NCBI GenBank assembly: GCA_029391995.1
Contig: CP113924.1
Location: 1,333,001 to 1,397,000, forward strand
Direction of reading: 5' to 3'
Source: Streptococcaceae bacterium ESL0729
Lineage (GTDB): Bacteria > Bacillota > Bacilli > Lactobacillales > Streptococcaceae
Length of the DNA stretch: 64,000 nucleotides
Positions within the stretch are counted from its first letter, which is position 1; each line of letters begins with the position of its first letter. The notes below the pieces were generated by a model. That model was not told the DNA's origin. It did no database searches and worked only from the letters and a program-made list of their open reading frames with translations. Both the position numbers and the translations under genes were made by a program. This document shows positions 1 through 9,099 of the stretch, one piece after another.

Positions 1-1464
1 ATCAAAGAGAGCACCATTATTGTCAAAGGCGTGTGAGATTTCATGAGCAATAACAGCTCCAATCCCCCCGTAATTTTGACTACTGCTTTGACTTACACTA
101 TAGAAAGGTTCTTGGAGAATAGCTGCTGGGAAGACAATGGTATTACTGTCTGGACTAAAGTAGGCATTTACCATGTGAGCTGGCATATGCCATTCAGTCT
201 TGTCTACATCCTCAGAGTATTTTTCATAGTGCCTACGAGTGCGGATTTTGCTAAAGCCTTGAACATCCTCATAGATACTAGCGTCTCCTACCCTAAATTT
301 GTTGTAGATTTCAGGTAACTTGTCTGGATAGCCAATAAAAACTGTCATGGCATCAAGTTTTTCAATGGCCTTACCAATTGTTTCCTTAGACAACCAATTA
401 TTGTCACTTAGACGCTCCTGGTAGATTTTAATCATTTGAGCAGTCATACGTTTAACATCCTGCTTGGCCTCTTCACCAAAATACTTATGACCATAATAAA
501 GTCCAACTGCTTGAGAAAATTGCCCTGTCGCAAGGTCATAGGCATGTTTTTCCTGGCTACGGGCCTCAGAAATACCGCTTAGGAAACGACCAAAGGCTCC
601 ACCTAAAATTCGAAGATCATCTGATAGGTAACCTGTCGCAGATCTCGCTGCCATAACAAGCATGTATGACTTGATAAGTTCAAAATTTTCTTCATTTACA
701 AGGCTATTAAAGTTTTCAAAGAACCTTTTCTCATAAACAAGAACTCGGTCAGGAAGCTCCCCAATCAGCCCTCTCATTAAGCGGTCGAAATCAACTGTTG
801 TAAGCTTACCTACAAATTCGCCAATCTCTACTGGATTATAAAGATCTGCATATTTAGCCCACTCCTCACTTGTATTTACATAAGGAACCAAGAGAGAATC
901 AAACTTCAATGTATCATCAGCTAATTTTTCAGCCCTGTTCTGGTCATAGCCAAACTCCTTTAAAATATCAATGGTATTTTGACGGTAAAAGGCTAAAAGT
1001 TCATCTTTTCTAGGATGATTTTCTGCGTAATAGCTTGTATCAGGCAGGATGAGTCCAACACTTGAAAAATATAAGGCATTATGGATGGCATCCTTCATAT
1101 CAGGAGATACTGAAAGTCCAAAAGGCGGTGTTGTACTTGAATTTAAAATAAGATCTGCCAAATTTTCATCAAAATCAGCAAAGTCTTTAATTCCTTCAAT
1201 TCGGGCCAACTCAGCTTTTACAGGCTCCACTCCAAAATTCTTACGAGCTTCAAAATCTCCTGCTTTTTTATAAAATTTAATAAATTCATGCATTACAGGC
1301 TCTGCAAAATCAACAGGACCTGAAAAATCTTCCATGAGGGTTTTCTCATTATTAATCACCAGCTCATCAAAGGCAGACATTCTTGGTTTGTCACTTGGAA
1401 TCTCACTTTTTTCCAACCAATCCTTGTTAACTGCTTCAAATAAATCATCTTGTATACGAACCAT
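1..1464 (-). CDS. pepO: PepO-family M13 endopeptidase, C-terminus cut off by window edge
   Basis: Zinc metallo-endopeptidase of the neprilysin/PepO family, which cleaves oligopeptides inside the cell or at its surface. The reading frame is open from an ATG at 1464, preceded by AAAGGAGG, to the window edge, giving the first 488 residues of a protein that is about 630 aa in the family. The family motif NAYF lies near residue 433 and the zinc-binding helix HEISH at about 474-478, followed by AFDNNGALFD. No signal peptide or lipobox is seen, as in lactic-acid-bacterial PepO. The third zinc ligand (a downstream Glu) and the C-terminal part are outside the window. A TACAAT -10 element with an upstream TG lies just before the Shine-Dalgarno. 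Confidence 0.93.
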   Translation of the reverse strand, partial: MVRIQDDLFEAVNKDWLEKSEIPSDKPRMSAFDELVINNEKTLMEDFSGPVDFAEPVMHEFIKFYKKAGDFEARKNFGVEPVKAELARIEGIKDFADFDENLADLILNSSTTPPFGLSVSPDMKDAIHNALYFSSVGLILPDTSYYAENHPRKDELLAFYRQNTIDILKEFGYDQNRAEKLADDTLKFDSLLVPYVNTSEEWAKYADLYNPVEIGEFVGKLTTVDFDRLMRGLIGELPDRVLVYEKRFFENFNSLVNEENFELIKSYMLVMAARSATGYLSDDLRILGGAFGRFLSGISEARSQEKHAYDLATGQFSQAVGLYYGHKYFGEEAKQDVKRMTAQMIKIYQERLSDNNWLSKETIGKAIEKLDAMTVFIGYPDKLPEIYNKFRVGDASIYEDVQGFSKIRTRRHYEKYSEDVDKTEWHMPAHMVNAYFSPDSNTIVFPAAILQEPFYSVSQSSSQNYGGIGAVIAHEISHAFDNNGALFD

Positions 1465-1540
1465 ATCTTCCTCCTTTATTTTAATAGTATTGTATCAAAA
1501 ATTCTGAATAATTTCTAAACTTATAGAGACTATAGAAAAA

Positions 1541-1565
1541 AACACCCGTACTTTAAACGAGTGTT
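1541..1565 (-). terminator. Rho-independent terminator of the nrdD-nrdG operon
   Basis: Imperfect inverted repeat (AACACcCGT / ACGaGTGTT) directly after the nrdG stop; on the minus strand it is followed by a run of seven T. Confidence 0.7.
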
Positions 1566-1569
1566 CCTT

Positions 1570-2169
1570 TTATAATAATTTATTGCGGTCAACCTGCTCA
1601 AAGCTTGTACTACCATCCTTCAGTTTATCCCAAAGAATAAGGCGCCCTGCTTCAAGTGATTTTTTTACATCAATAATCCTTTGATTGCTTGATCCCCTAA
1701 ACTGAAGAAGAAGATTCTTTTTATTAATATCAAAACGACCATCGACCAAAATATCAATATTCTCCAGTAATTCAAGTTTATCCGTGCTATCAAGTGCGAG
1801 CTCCTCCCAGGTATAGCCTGTCCATGACCAAATATCCTTTTGAGGAAGCTCCCTTCTGATTCTTTTAACCAGTGGAAGAACTACGCCTGTGTTCAAAAAG
1901 GGTTCACCGCCAAGAAGGGTCAAGCCCTGAACATAAGATTCTCTCATGTCAGCCATAATCCTCTCCTCAATCTCCTTAGTATAGGGGCTACCGAAGCGGA
2001 AACTTTGAGCACTTGCATTATAACAGCCCTCACAGGCGAAAGGACAACCCGATACATAGAGACTATTTCTCACACCTTCGCCGTCAACAAAGTTAAAGGG
2101 CTTATAATCAGCTATGTAATTCTGGCTTAAATCTTCTGCTAGCCACTCTTTAGGCTTTGGATTCTTCAT
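1570..2169 (-). CDS. nrdG: Anaerobic ribonucleotide reductase activating enzyme (radical SAM)
   Basis: Radical-SAM activase that generates the glycyl radical on NrdD using S-adenosylmethionine and a [4Fe-4S] cluster. The 199-aa protein carries the CxxxCxxC cluster motif at Cys42, Cys46 and Cys49 (GCPFACEGC), followed by a glycine-rich LLGGEPF stretch for SAM binding. Length is usual for the family. Its start overlaps the end of the upstream 54-aa ORF by 20 bp, so it is probably translated by coupling. It is the last gene of an operon with nrdD. In many streptococci an acetyltransferase gene lies between the small ORF and nrdG; here it is absent. Confidence 0.96.
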   Translation of the reverse strand: MKNPKPKEWLAEDLSQNYIADYKPFNFVDGEGVRNSLYVSGCPFACEGCYNASAQSFRFGSPYTKEIEERIMADMRESYVQGLTLLGGEPFLNTGVVLPLVKRIRRELPQKDIWSWTGYTWEELALDSTDKLELLENIDILVDGRFDINKKNLLLQFRGSSNQRIIDVKKSLEAGRLILWDKLKDGSTSFEQVDRNKLL

Positions 2170-2314
2170 TAGCAGCTTGTCCTTTTTTACCAGCTAAAAA
2201 TTTAGCACGCATCTCTAAAATTCGAGCCTGCTTGTCTGATTTTACATTAGAATGTTTCTCGTGGAACTTTTGATTTTGAGCACGTCCCTTGTCATCTAAT
2301 TGATATTTTCCCAT
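2150..2314 (-). CDS. Small conserved protein between nrdD and nrdG (54 aa)
   Basis: A 54-codon ORF starting at an ATG with AAGGAGGTAGTT upstream. It begins MGKYQLDDKG and is rich in Lys, Gln and Ala, without membrane segments. From memory, streptococci carry a similar short highly charged protein between nrdD and nrdG. The conserved position and strong ribosome binding site support a real gene; its function is unknown to me. The last 20 bp overlap nrdG, which suggests translational coupling. A role tied to anaerobic ribonucleotide reduction is only inferred from position. Confidence 0.8.
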   Translation of the reverse strand: MGKYQLDDKGRAQNQKFHEKHSNVKSDKQARILEMRAKFLAGKKGQAANEESKA

Positions 2315-2403
2315 AACTACCTCCTTATCTTTTTTTAATACTTATTCCTAATTTTCTAAGGTTCTATTAATTAATGTTCTATTTTAGATAATTAACCAAC
2401 TAA

Positions 2404-4590
2404 TTAATCAGCTAAAATATGGCCAACTGAACCGTTCATATGCTTAACCCGGCTGCTGATTTCCTTGTGGCGACCATTCACCATTGGACGAGCCTGAGGA
2501 TTCCCCAGGTAACCGCAGGTTCTTTTAACCACATCAACTGTTGCAGGATTTGAATTACCGCAGTTAGGGCATTTAAAGCCTCGCTCAGTTGGTGCAAAAT
2601 CGCCCTCATAATGACATTCATAGCATTTGTCGATTGGAGTATTGGTACCAAGGTAGCCAACTCGGTCATAGGCATAGTCCCAAACAGCTTCTAAAGCCTT
2701 TGGATTCTGCTGGAGCATGGGGTATTCACAGTAGTGAATGAATCCGCCACTGGCATAGACTGGATAGTCTTTTTCAAAGTCCAGCTTCTCAAATGGGGTT
2801 GGGTTCTTTCTGACGTCATAGTGGAAACTATTTGTATAGTATTCCTTGTCTGTGATGTCTTCAATGACACCAAATTTTTCCGTATCAAGCTTGCAGAAGC
2901 GGTCAGTCAGTGACTCTGAAGGAGTTGAGTAGACTGAGAAATGGTAGTCATACTCGTCTGACCAGGCTTCAGCGGTCTGCTTCATTAATTTTAGGATGTC
3001 CAGGGTAAACTCTTTAGCCTCAGGATTCGACTCCCAGTTCCCCCCGTAGAAGACTGTCGCAACCTCATAAAGCCCAATGTATCCCATGGAAACTGTAGCC
3101 CTGCGATTTTTGAAGAGCTCATCAACTGAGTCTGTTTTAGCCAAGCGTCCTCCGAAGGCCCCATTTTGGTAAAGAATCGGAGCATTGGCTGGGCTTGCTT
3201 CTTTGACGCGTTCAATCCGGTAGACAAGGGCATCACGCAAGATGTCCAAACGTTCTCCAAAAATATCCCAGAAACGGTTCATGTCACCTTTTGATTCAAG
3301 AGCAATCCTTGGCAAGTTAAGGGTCACAACCCCCAGGTTCATGCGGCCTTCAACCTCATCTTCACCCTGGTCATTCTTCCAGCCCTGTAAGAATGACCTA
3401 CAACCCATTGGAACCTTGTAGCTGCCTGTGAGCTCAACAATCTTGTCATAGCTTAAGACATCTGGATACATGCGTTTTGTGGCACATTCAAGAGCTAGCT
3501 CTTTGATGTCATAATTGGGCTCGCCCTCATGTAGATTTAGCCCATCTTTTAAAGTAAAGATAAGTTTTGGGAAGATGGCTGTCCGTCCCTCGCGGCCAAG
3601 TCCCTTTAGTCTGATTTCTAAAATGGCCCTTTGAATCTCACGGGCAAACCAGTCTTCTCCCAGACCAAAACCTAAAGATGTAAATGGGGTTTGACCATTT
3701 GATGTAAAGAGGGTGTTAATCTCATACTCAAGAGACTGCATGGCATCATAGATGTCTTTTTTAGTCTTGGCATAGGCATACTCTTCCTGACGGTCTTCTG
3801 CTACCCACTCGCGGGCATCAGCCAAGTGTTTTTCAAAGTTCAATTTGGCGTAGGGAGCAAGTAGTTCGTCAACCCGGTTGGCTGAACAGCCCCCATACTG
3901 ACTTGAAGCAACATTTGCGATGATTTGGCTCATCTGAGCTGTTGCCGTTTGAATCGACTTGGGTGATACCACCTCAGCATTACCAATGTTAAAGCCGTCA
4001 CGAAGCATGCCCTTAAAGTCAATCAAACAACAGTTGGTCATGGGCGTATACGGATGGTAATCAAGGTCATGGTAGTGAATATCACCCTTTTGGTGGGCAT
4101 TGGCCACATGACTTGGCAAAAGACGCAGACCAATTGACTTACCAACAATCCCCGCCGTCAAATCCCTTTGGGTGTTAAAGACATCACTGTCCTTGTTGGC
4201 ATTTTCATTGACCACAGCCTGATCCTTATTTAAAAGTTTATCAATGGTAAAGTTAATGTCAGTTGCCTGCTTACGAGCCTCATCTTGTTTAATCCTATAG
4301 GTCCTATAGGATTCATACAGATTGAACTCTCCATTTTCTTTAAGAATTCTTTCAATGAGGTTTTGAATTTCAGAGACTTCAATTTGCTGACTAGAATTTG
4401 TGGCAAGATCTGATAAGATGCTATCAAGCAGCTGGCTGACTTTAGCTGATTCATCTCCACCTTCTATTTTACTAGCCTTAAGTAGGGAATTGTAGATTTT
4501 TTCAACTTCAAAATCAAGCACCCTACCATCACGCTTAATAACTTGAATTTCCATAATTTTTTCATCCTCTAATTTTTCAATTAAATCCAT
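2404..4590 (-). CDS. nrdD: Anaerobic ribonucleoside-triphosphate reductase
   Basis: Class III ribonucleotide reductase, which makes dNTPs without oxygen. The protein has an N-terminal ATP-cone (IQVIKRDGRV, about residues 15-105), the large catalytic barrel, a C-terminal zinc site (CYEC and CPNC, near residues 650-675) and the glycyl-radical loop RTCGYLG close to residue 700. The start at 4590 is chosen because AAGGAGAG precedes it with good spacing; an in-frame upstream start would add 17 residues without such a site. Length 728 aa is normal. A promoter (TTGAAA at 4636-4641, TATACT at 4614-4619, 16-bp spacer) and two NrdR boxes lie upstream. Confidence 0.97.
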   Translation of the reverse strand: MDLIEKLEDEKIMEIQVIKRDGRVLDFEVEKIYNSLLKASKIEGGDESAKVSQLLDSILSDLATNSSQQIEVSEIQNLIERILKENGEFNLYESYRTYRIKQDEARKQATDINFTIDKLLNKDQAVVNENANKDSDVFNTQRDLTAGIVGKSIGLRLLPSHVANAHQKGDIHYHDLDYHPYTPMTNCCLIDFKGMLRDGFNIGNAEVVSPKSIQTATAQMSQIIANVASSQYGGCSANRVDELLAPYAKLNFEKHLADAREWVAEDRQEEYAYAKTKKDIYDAMQSLEYEINTLFTSNGQTPFTSLGFGLGEDWFAREIQRAILEIRLKGLGREGRTAIFPKLIFTLKDGLNLHEGEPNYDIKELALECATKRMYPDVLSYDKIVELTGSYKVPMGCRSFLQGWKNDQGEDEVEGRMNLGVVTLNLPRIALESKGDMNRFWDIFGERLDILRDALVYRIERVKEASPANAPILYQNGAFGGRLAKTDSVDELFKNRRATVSMGYIGLYEVATVFYGGNWESNPEAKEFTLDILKLMKQTAEAWSDEYDYHFSVYSTPSESLTDRFCKLDTEKFGVIEDITDKEYYTNSFHYDVRKNPTPFEKLDFEKDYPVYASGGFIHYCEYPMLQQNPKALEAVWDYAYDRVGYLGTNTPIDKCYECHYEGDFAPTERGFKCPNCGNSNPATVDVVKRTCGYLGNPQARPMVNGRHKEISSRVKHMNGSVGHILAD

Positions 4591-4613
4591 TTGGCTCTCC
4601 TTGTATAGATTTA

Positions 4614-4641
4614 AGTATAACAAAATAATATTTAATTTCAA
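4614..4641 (-). promoter_or_regulatory. nrdD promoter
   Basis: Minus-strand -35 TTGAAA (4636-4641) and -10 TATACT (4614-4619) separated by 16 bp, directly downstream of the NrdR boxes and about 25 bp before the nrdD start. Confidence 0.65.
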
Positions 4642-4650
4642 TCTTGACTA

Positions 4651-4707
4651 CCACCATATATTGTGTTATTTCCGTCCTAAAACAACATCTAACACTATAT
4701 GTAGTAT
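4651..4707 (-). promoter_or_regulatory. Tandem NrdR boxes
   Basis: Two 16-bp sites fit the NrdR palindrome acaCwAtATaTwGtgt: 4651-4666 (minus strand ACACAATATATGGTGG) and 4692-4707 (plus strand ACACTATATGTAGTAT). Their starts are 41 bp apart, close to four helical turns, and they sit immediately upstream of the -35 element. Paired in-phase sites are the usual arrangement for this ribonucleotide-reductase repressor. The nrdR gene is not in the window. Confidence 0.75.
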
Positions 4708-4933
4708 CTATAAGACAAGATGCAAAAGTCTTAATTCATCAAAAAAACTTGTCCAAGCTTGATTATAACTTGATGGATTATCTGGCTTATAGGTCAATCG
4801 AAAGTGCATTGAGCTGATTTTTTAACCAGGAAAATCCAGGATTTCAAGATATGCTATGTCCCAGAAAAAACAGTGACACTTTAATATATGAGAAACTTAT
4901 GATAGAATGAACATGAATTTTAGGAGGTTAAAA
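4708..4933. other. Divergent intergenic region nrdD/pepA
   Basis: No ORF with a ribosome binding site. Besides the NrdR boxes and nrdD promoter on the left side, the right end should hold the pepA promoter; TATGAT and TAGAAT near 4898-4908 are possible -10 elements, but no clear -35 goes with them. Confidence 0.5.
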
Positions 4934-6013
4934 ATGAACATTAATGAAGAACAATTCTTATATGAACTAAGTAATGCCGACGGTATTGCTGGTCATGAGG
5001 GTGAAGTCCGTGAGATTTTCAAAAGGGAAGCTAAAAAATATACTTCTGATATTGAATTTGACGGTCTTGGAAGTGTTGTTGCACGCCTTGGTCAAGAAGG
5101 ACCGCGTGTCCTTATGGCAAGCCACATGGACGAGGTTGGTTTCATGGTAACAAAAATCACTGATAATGGTTTTATCGAATTCCAGACCATCGGTGGTTGG
5201 TGGGCACAAGTAATGCTTGCCCAACAGGTTACTATTACAACAAGAAAAGGGGACAAGATTCAAGGTGTTACTGGATCTAAGCCACCGCACGTTTTAAGCC
5301 CTGAGGTTCGTAACAAGGTTTATGACATTAAGGACATGTTTATCGATCTTGGTATGTCAAGCCGCGAAGAGGTTGAAGCCCTTGGGATTCGTCCTGGTGA
5401 CATGATTACACCAAGAATTGAGGCAACTCGTTTAAATGGTGGTAAATTCCTCCTTGGTAAGGCTTGGGATAACCGTATCGGAACTGCTATTGTCCTTAAG
5501 GTACTTGAAAACCTTAAAGGTGACGACACAGTCCACAACCAAATGTTCCTTGGAGCAGATGTTCAGGAAGAAGTTGGTCTAAGAGGAGCTCAAACCTTAA
5601 CCCACCTAGTTAACCCAGACATCGCCTTTGCTGTTGATACTGGTACAGCTGGTGATACTCCAGGGATGACTCCTAAGGAAGCTGATAGCGTGCTTGGTAA
5701 GGGGCCTCAAATCCTTATCTTTGACGCTTCAATGATTCCCCATCAAAAACTTTTAAACTTTGTAACTGATGTAGCTGACGAATTACACATTCCTTACCAG
5801 CTAACAGTAATCGCTGGTGGTGGGACTGATGCTGGTAAAATGCACCTAAGCCACAATGGTGTACCAAGCCTTGCGGTCACTGTTCCTGTGCGTTACCTCC
5901 ACAGTCACACTTCAATCATCCACGAAGATGATTACCTAAACACAGTTAAACTTCTAACTGAAGTAGCCCGTCGTTTGGATGACAAAACTGTAGCTGAAAT
6001 CAAAGCTTATTAA
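4934..6013 (+). CDS. pepA: Glutamyl aminopeptidase (M42 family)
   Basis: Cytosolic metallo-aminopeptidase that removes N-terminal Glu or Asp from peptides. The 359-aa protein shows the M42 dinuclear metal centre: MASHMDEVGF, AWDNRIGT, DVQEEVGLRGA, AVDTG and a C-terminal LHSHTSIIHEDD. The start at 4934 is taken because TAGGAGG lies 8 bp upstream and it gives the length of streptococcal and lactococcal PepA (about 355 aa); an upstream in-frame ATG would add nine residues. It is monocistronic and ends in a shared bidirectional terminator. Confidence 0.95.
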   Translation: MNINEEQFLYELSNADGIAGHEGEVREIFKREAKKYTSDIEFDGLGSVVARLGQEGPRVLMASHMDEVGFMVTKITDNGFIEFQTIGGWWAQVMLAQQVTITTRKGDKIQGVTGSKPPHVLSPEVRNKVYDIKDMFIDLGMSSREEVEALGIRPGDMITPRIEATRLNGGKFLLGKAWDNRIGTAIVLKVLENLKGDDTVHNQMFLGADVQEEVGLRGAQTLTHLVNPDIAFAVDTGTAGDTPGMTPKEADSVLGKGPQILIFDASMIPHQKLLNFVTDVADELHIPYQLTVIAGGGTDAGKMHLSHNGVPSLAVTVPVRYLHSHTSIIHEDDYLNTVKLLTEVARRLDDKTVAEIKAY

Positions 6014-6032
6014 AAGAAGGTAAGAAAAGTAA

Positions 6033-6060
6033 AAAAAATCCTACTCACGTAGGATTTTTT
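6033..6060. terminator. Bidirectional terminator between pepA and the convergent membrane gene
   Basis: Perfect hairpin AAAAAATCCTAC / GTAGGATTTTTT with a 4-nt loop; runs of A and T on both sides serve both strands. Confidence 0.85.
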
Positions 6061-7771
6061 AATTACTAAAATTTTCCGTATCTGCGGGCATCTCATCATC
6101 AGATATGATTAGACCACTTACATCAAGAACTTCTGAGCTACTTTCAGAAGCTGGCTCACTAGTTGCAGGTTCACTAGAAGATCTTGCGATTGCCTCATCA
6201 CTAAGTGCTTTTTCGTAAATACTATAACTTGGTGCATCAAATTTGACCGGTAGATAAGCTTCTTCTAAAATTCTAGCTATATTTTCTGGGACTTCCTTTT
6301 GGCTGTCAGCAATAATAAACTTAGGTGTTTTTTCATTAAAGCGTTGGTTATAATCAGTCATATATTTAGCTGGATAGTAGCTAGGGACTGGAACAGCACT
6401 AGCCACCCTCCTTGATAGATTATAAATATCCTTACCGTCGTCAAGAATAAGAATCTTATCATTTGCTTCACTGGCTGAGCTAATCATATTGGCAACCAGC
6501 ATCTCCTCCTGATAAGGCTCCATACTCTTTAAAAGCCCAAAGAGTGAGTAGGAACCAAGGGCCAAGATTCCCACTACAGGTAAGAACCAATTGAGCTTAA
6601 GATAGGTCAAGATACTAAGTTTTTGCCTAGGAATATCCTCAAACATCGATGGTATAAATGGAACCACCAAAGGAAGGATAATAATTAAAGAGGCAAAGGA
6701 ATTATTTGGTAGAAAGGCTAAAACTAGAATGGTAAGAAGGGCACTCATAAAGAGGCTTAGGAAGAAGGGCCTTCTAGCTCTTAAACCACCCACTAGTTTG
6801 GGACCAAATAAACTTAGGAAAATAAGAAGGTAGAGGCCTGCTGTTTTCAAACCTTCCATATCAAAGGCCATTCCCTTGAAAGGTAGGACAAACATCTGTT
6901 CATAGGCAAGGCCCAGATACTGATCCTTCAAAGGAAGGTAGCAGGCTGGATAGATGACAAGCATGGCTCCAAGAAGTAAAAGAATCAACTGATATAAAGT
7001 TTGACCAAATGCCTTTCTTGCAAGACCGCAAACCAGATAAGATAAAATCCCTACGACGGCAAAGATAAATACTACAGGCATTATAAGGATTCCCACAGTC
7101 AGGTAAAGACCTAAAAGGAAAAACTTACCATCAGAAACCTCTCCCTTGAAGTAATCAAGAAGAATATCGACTGAAGCTATCAGCGGTATGATAGCCATCT
7201 GAGCTGAAGAGTCTCCCCCTCCTGCCAGGATAAAAATTAGGACAAGGTTAAAAATACTAGAAATTCTCGCTAATTTATAGCTGCCGCCATTTTTAAGGAT
7301 AAGTCTGCCCAGCATGATTGATGAAACAATCAAGCATAAAAGCTCAATCCCCCATAAAATCCAAGTATCATTACTTAGATTCCCCAGCTGATTTATCAAA
7401 AAGAAGATAATCCCGTCATTTGAATAAAAATGCTCATAAGGATATTGACCGTGACTCATGGCAAGCCCAGAATAAAGATTTTCTGCAACCTTTTCTGCTG
7501 GACTAAAAGGGTTTAGGGGCATAGATTTAAAGCTAAAGGACACTAAAATAGCCAAAAGAATAATCAAGGGATAGGTCTTCAACTTTCTATAGCTTTCAGC
7601 ATATCCGCTGGTACTATGGGTAGGCTGATTTTCAATTGCCTCTTCTTCTAGGTATTCAAATGTTGACTCTAAGTCCTCATCATCCCTTAATGGTTCATCT
7701 ATGGGTTTACTGGGTTCATTATTGGCACGCCCATTTTTACTAAAACGGCGGGCATAGGTTTTTTTACTCAT
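6059..7771 (-). CDS. Large polytopic membrane protein, possibly GT-C glycosyltransferase-like
   Basis: 570 aa: a charged cytoplasmic N-terminus (about residues 1-65), roughly a dozen hydrophobic segments (about 68-410) and a soluble C-terminal domain (about 415-570) rich in Ser and Glu at its end. After the first membrane segment comes an extracellular loop with GQYPYEHFYSNDGIIFFLINQLG, resembling the first loop of GT-C-fold enzymes that use lipid-linked sugars. No diagnostic catalytic residues can be confirmed by eye, so the enzyme assignment is inference. The ATG at 7771 has GGAG upstream. It appears monocistronic. An O-antigen-ligase-like or otherwise unclassified membrane protein remains possible. 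Confidence 0.6.
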   Translation of the reverse strand: MSKKTYARRFSKNGRANNEPSKPIDEPLRDDEDLESTFEYLEEEAIENQPTHSTSGYAESYRKLKTYPLIILLAILVSFSFKSMPLNPFSPAEKVAENLYSGLAMSHGQYPYEHFYSNDGIIFFLINQLGNLSNDTWILWGIELLCLIVSSIMLGRLILKNGGSYKLARISSIFNLVLIFILAGGGDSSAQMAIIPLIASVDILLDYFKGEVSDGKFFLLGLYLTVGILIMPVVFIFAVVGILSYLVCGLARKAFGQTLYQLILLLLGAMLVIYPACYLPLKDQYLGLAYEQMFVLPFKGMAFDMEGLKTAGLYLLIFLSLFGPKLVGGLRARRPFFLSLFMSALLTILVLAFLPNNSFASLIIILPLVVPFIPSMFEDIPRQKLSILTYLKLNWFLPVVGILALGSYSLFGLLKSMEPYQEEMLVANMISSASEANDKILILDDGKDIYNLSRRVASAVPVPSYYPAKYMTDYNQRFNEKTPKFIIADSQKEVPENIARILEEAYLPVKFDAPSYSIYEKALSDEAIARSSSEPATSEPASESSSEVLDVSGLIISDDEMPADTENFSN

Positions 7772-7891
7772 CTTAACTCCATCTCCAAAATATTAAGTCA
7801 ATAATAGCAAAAAAAGGAAGTTTTCGCAATTAAGGTAAACAAGGGTCTCCTTGTCCTCCAATAAGCAGAGGCTTCAAAAGTAAAAAAAATC

Positions 7892-7907
7892 CTGGGATTA
7901 CTCCCAG
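7892..7907 (-). terminator. Terminator of the ireB-ruvX-DUF1292 operon
   Basis: Stem CTGGGA / TCCCAG with 4-nt loop; on the minus strand it is followed by eight T. Confidence 0.75.
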
Positions 7908-7914
7908 AACTTTT

Positions 7915-8235
7915 TTATTCTTCTGTTTCTTCAACAAATGAATTGAATACTTCTTCAATCATATTCCATTCTTCTTCAGCATCCTCAGCGATTGGTTGAA
8001 GTTCCCCTTCAACGCCATTTTCGTCTTGAGTATAAGCATAGGCTTGAATTTCAATCTCGCCATTTTCATCTTCCTCAACACCGCTTGGAACAACAAGAAT
8101 GTAGTTTTTACCAAATTCTTCTTGGCCATCAATGGTCAAAAGAATTTCATAAAGTGACTCATTTCCTGCTTCATCAATTAAAGTAATGAATTCTTGATTG
8201 TGGTCGTGATTGTGATCATGATTATGTTCTGTCAT
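7915..8235 (-). CDS. DUF1292 family protein (YrzB-like)
   Basis: 106-aa acidic cytosolic protein with a His/Asp-rich N-terminus (repeated HNHDH) followed by the DUF1292 core ([20 protein letters not shown] ... YILVVPSG). Its biochemical role is not established. It is the third gene of the widely conserved Firmicutes trio ireB - ruvX - DUF1292, 27 bp after ruvX. The His-rich head could bind metal ions, but this is inference. A terminator follows. Confidence 0.88.
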   Translation of the reverse strand: MTEHNHDHNHDHNQEFITLIDEAGNESLYEILLTIDGQEEFGKNYILVVPSGVEEDENGEIEIQAYAYTQDENGVEGELQPIAEDAEEEWNMIEEVFNSFVEETEE

Positions 8236-8262
8236 TGTCTTCTCTTTCCTATCTTTATTTTC

Positions 8263-8682
8263 TTATCTGTGGATTTCTAAATAGTTTTGCAGGATAATTA
8301 CCGCCGCTAACTTATCGATAACCTGCTTACGCTTACCACGGCTGGTATCATTTGAAATAAGCATCCGCTCAGCTTCTGCTGTTGATAAACGCTCGTCTTG
8401 GTAGTCAACTGGAAGACCATAACGCTCTTCAAGAAGAGCCCCGTACCTTTGGCTGGCCTCAGCCCTTGGGCCAAGTGTGTTGTTCATGTTCTTTGGTAGA
8501 CCCAGGACAAAACGACCTGGTTTTTGCTCTTTTACAAGCTCATCCATCCGTTCTAATCCAAAATCACCTGCTTCTTCGTCAATCCTTATGATTTCAAGAC
8601 CTTGGGCAGTAATTCCAAGGAGATCACTTACAGCAACTCCCACAGTCTTACTACCTACGTCTAGGCCTAAAATTCTTTCCAT
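8263..8682 (-). CDS. ruvX: RuvX/YqgF-type Holliday junction resolvase or pre-16S rRNA nuclease
   Basis: RNase H-fold nuclease of the YqgF family; in E. coli it matures the 16S rRNA 5' end, and a role in Holliday-junction processing has also been proposed. The 139-aa protein has the first catalytic Asp in [17 protein letters not shown] and the C-terminal [13 protein letters not shown] motif. The ATG at 8682 overlaps the ireB stop by one base (TGATG), so the genes are translationally coupled; an upstream in-frame TTG is less likely. Length is typical. Confidence 0.94.
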   Translation of the reverse strand: MERILGLDVGSKTVGVAVSDLLGITAQGLEIIRIDEEAGDFGLERMDELVKEQKPGRFVLGLPKNMNNTLGPRAEASQRYGALLEERYGLPVDYQDERLSTAEAERMLISNDTSRGKRKQVIDKLAAVIILQNYLEIHR

Positions 8683-8948
8683 CAAATATCTGCACCTTGA
8701 TTCTTTAAATATGATTTGATTAACTCTTCAACGATATCATCACGATCAAAGCGACGAATCATGTTTCGAGCATCATTGTGACGAGGGATATATGCCGGGT
8801 CCCCTGATAAGACATAACCTACCATTTGATTAATCGGACTATAACCCTTTTCTTCAAGTGCCCTGTAAACAGAAAGAAGAGTCTCACTCATCTCTTTTTT
8901 ACTTGAATCATCAAATTCAAAGCGAACTGTTTCATCTGTGAATCCCAT
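8682..8948 (-). CDS. ireB: IreB family regulatory phosphoprotein
   Basis: Small DUF965 protein of 88 aa. In Enterococcus faecalis IreB is phosphorylated by the Ser/Thr kinase IreK and affects cephalosporin resistance. The N-terminus [10 protein letters not shown] carries the conserved threonine region that is phosphorylated in that homologue; the core [26 protein letters not shown] is diagnostic. It heads the ireB-ruvX-DUF1292 operon. The kinase gene is not in the window. Confidence 0.94.
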   Translation of the reverse strand: MGFTDETVRFEFDDSSKKEMSETLLSVYRALEEKGYSPINQMVGYVLSGDPAYIPRHNDARNMIRRFDRDDIVEELIKSYLKNQGADI

Positions 8949-9052
8949 AATCTCACCTCTTTCTAACTATAGGTCTAATTATAAGGTATTTTGTGGATAT
9001 TTTCAAATTATCCTACCCGTATAAGAAAGGATATAAAGGTCACGCGGGCAAT

Positions 9053-9094
9053 AAAAAAATCGCAAGCGCTCGAGTTCGCTCTACGATTTTTTTG
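9053..9094 (-). terminator. Terminator after rpmH
   Basis: Inverted repeat with AAAATCG / CGATTTT at the base and an imperfect GC-containing upper stem, followed on the minus strand by a T run; lies 6 bp after the rpmH stop. Confidence 0.65.
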
Positions 9095-9099
9095 AACTA

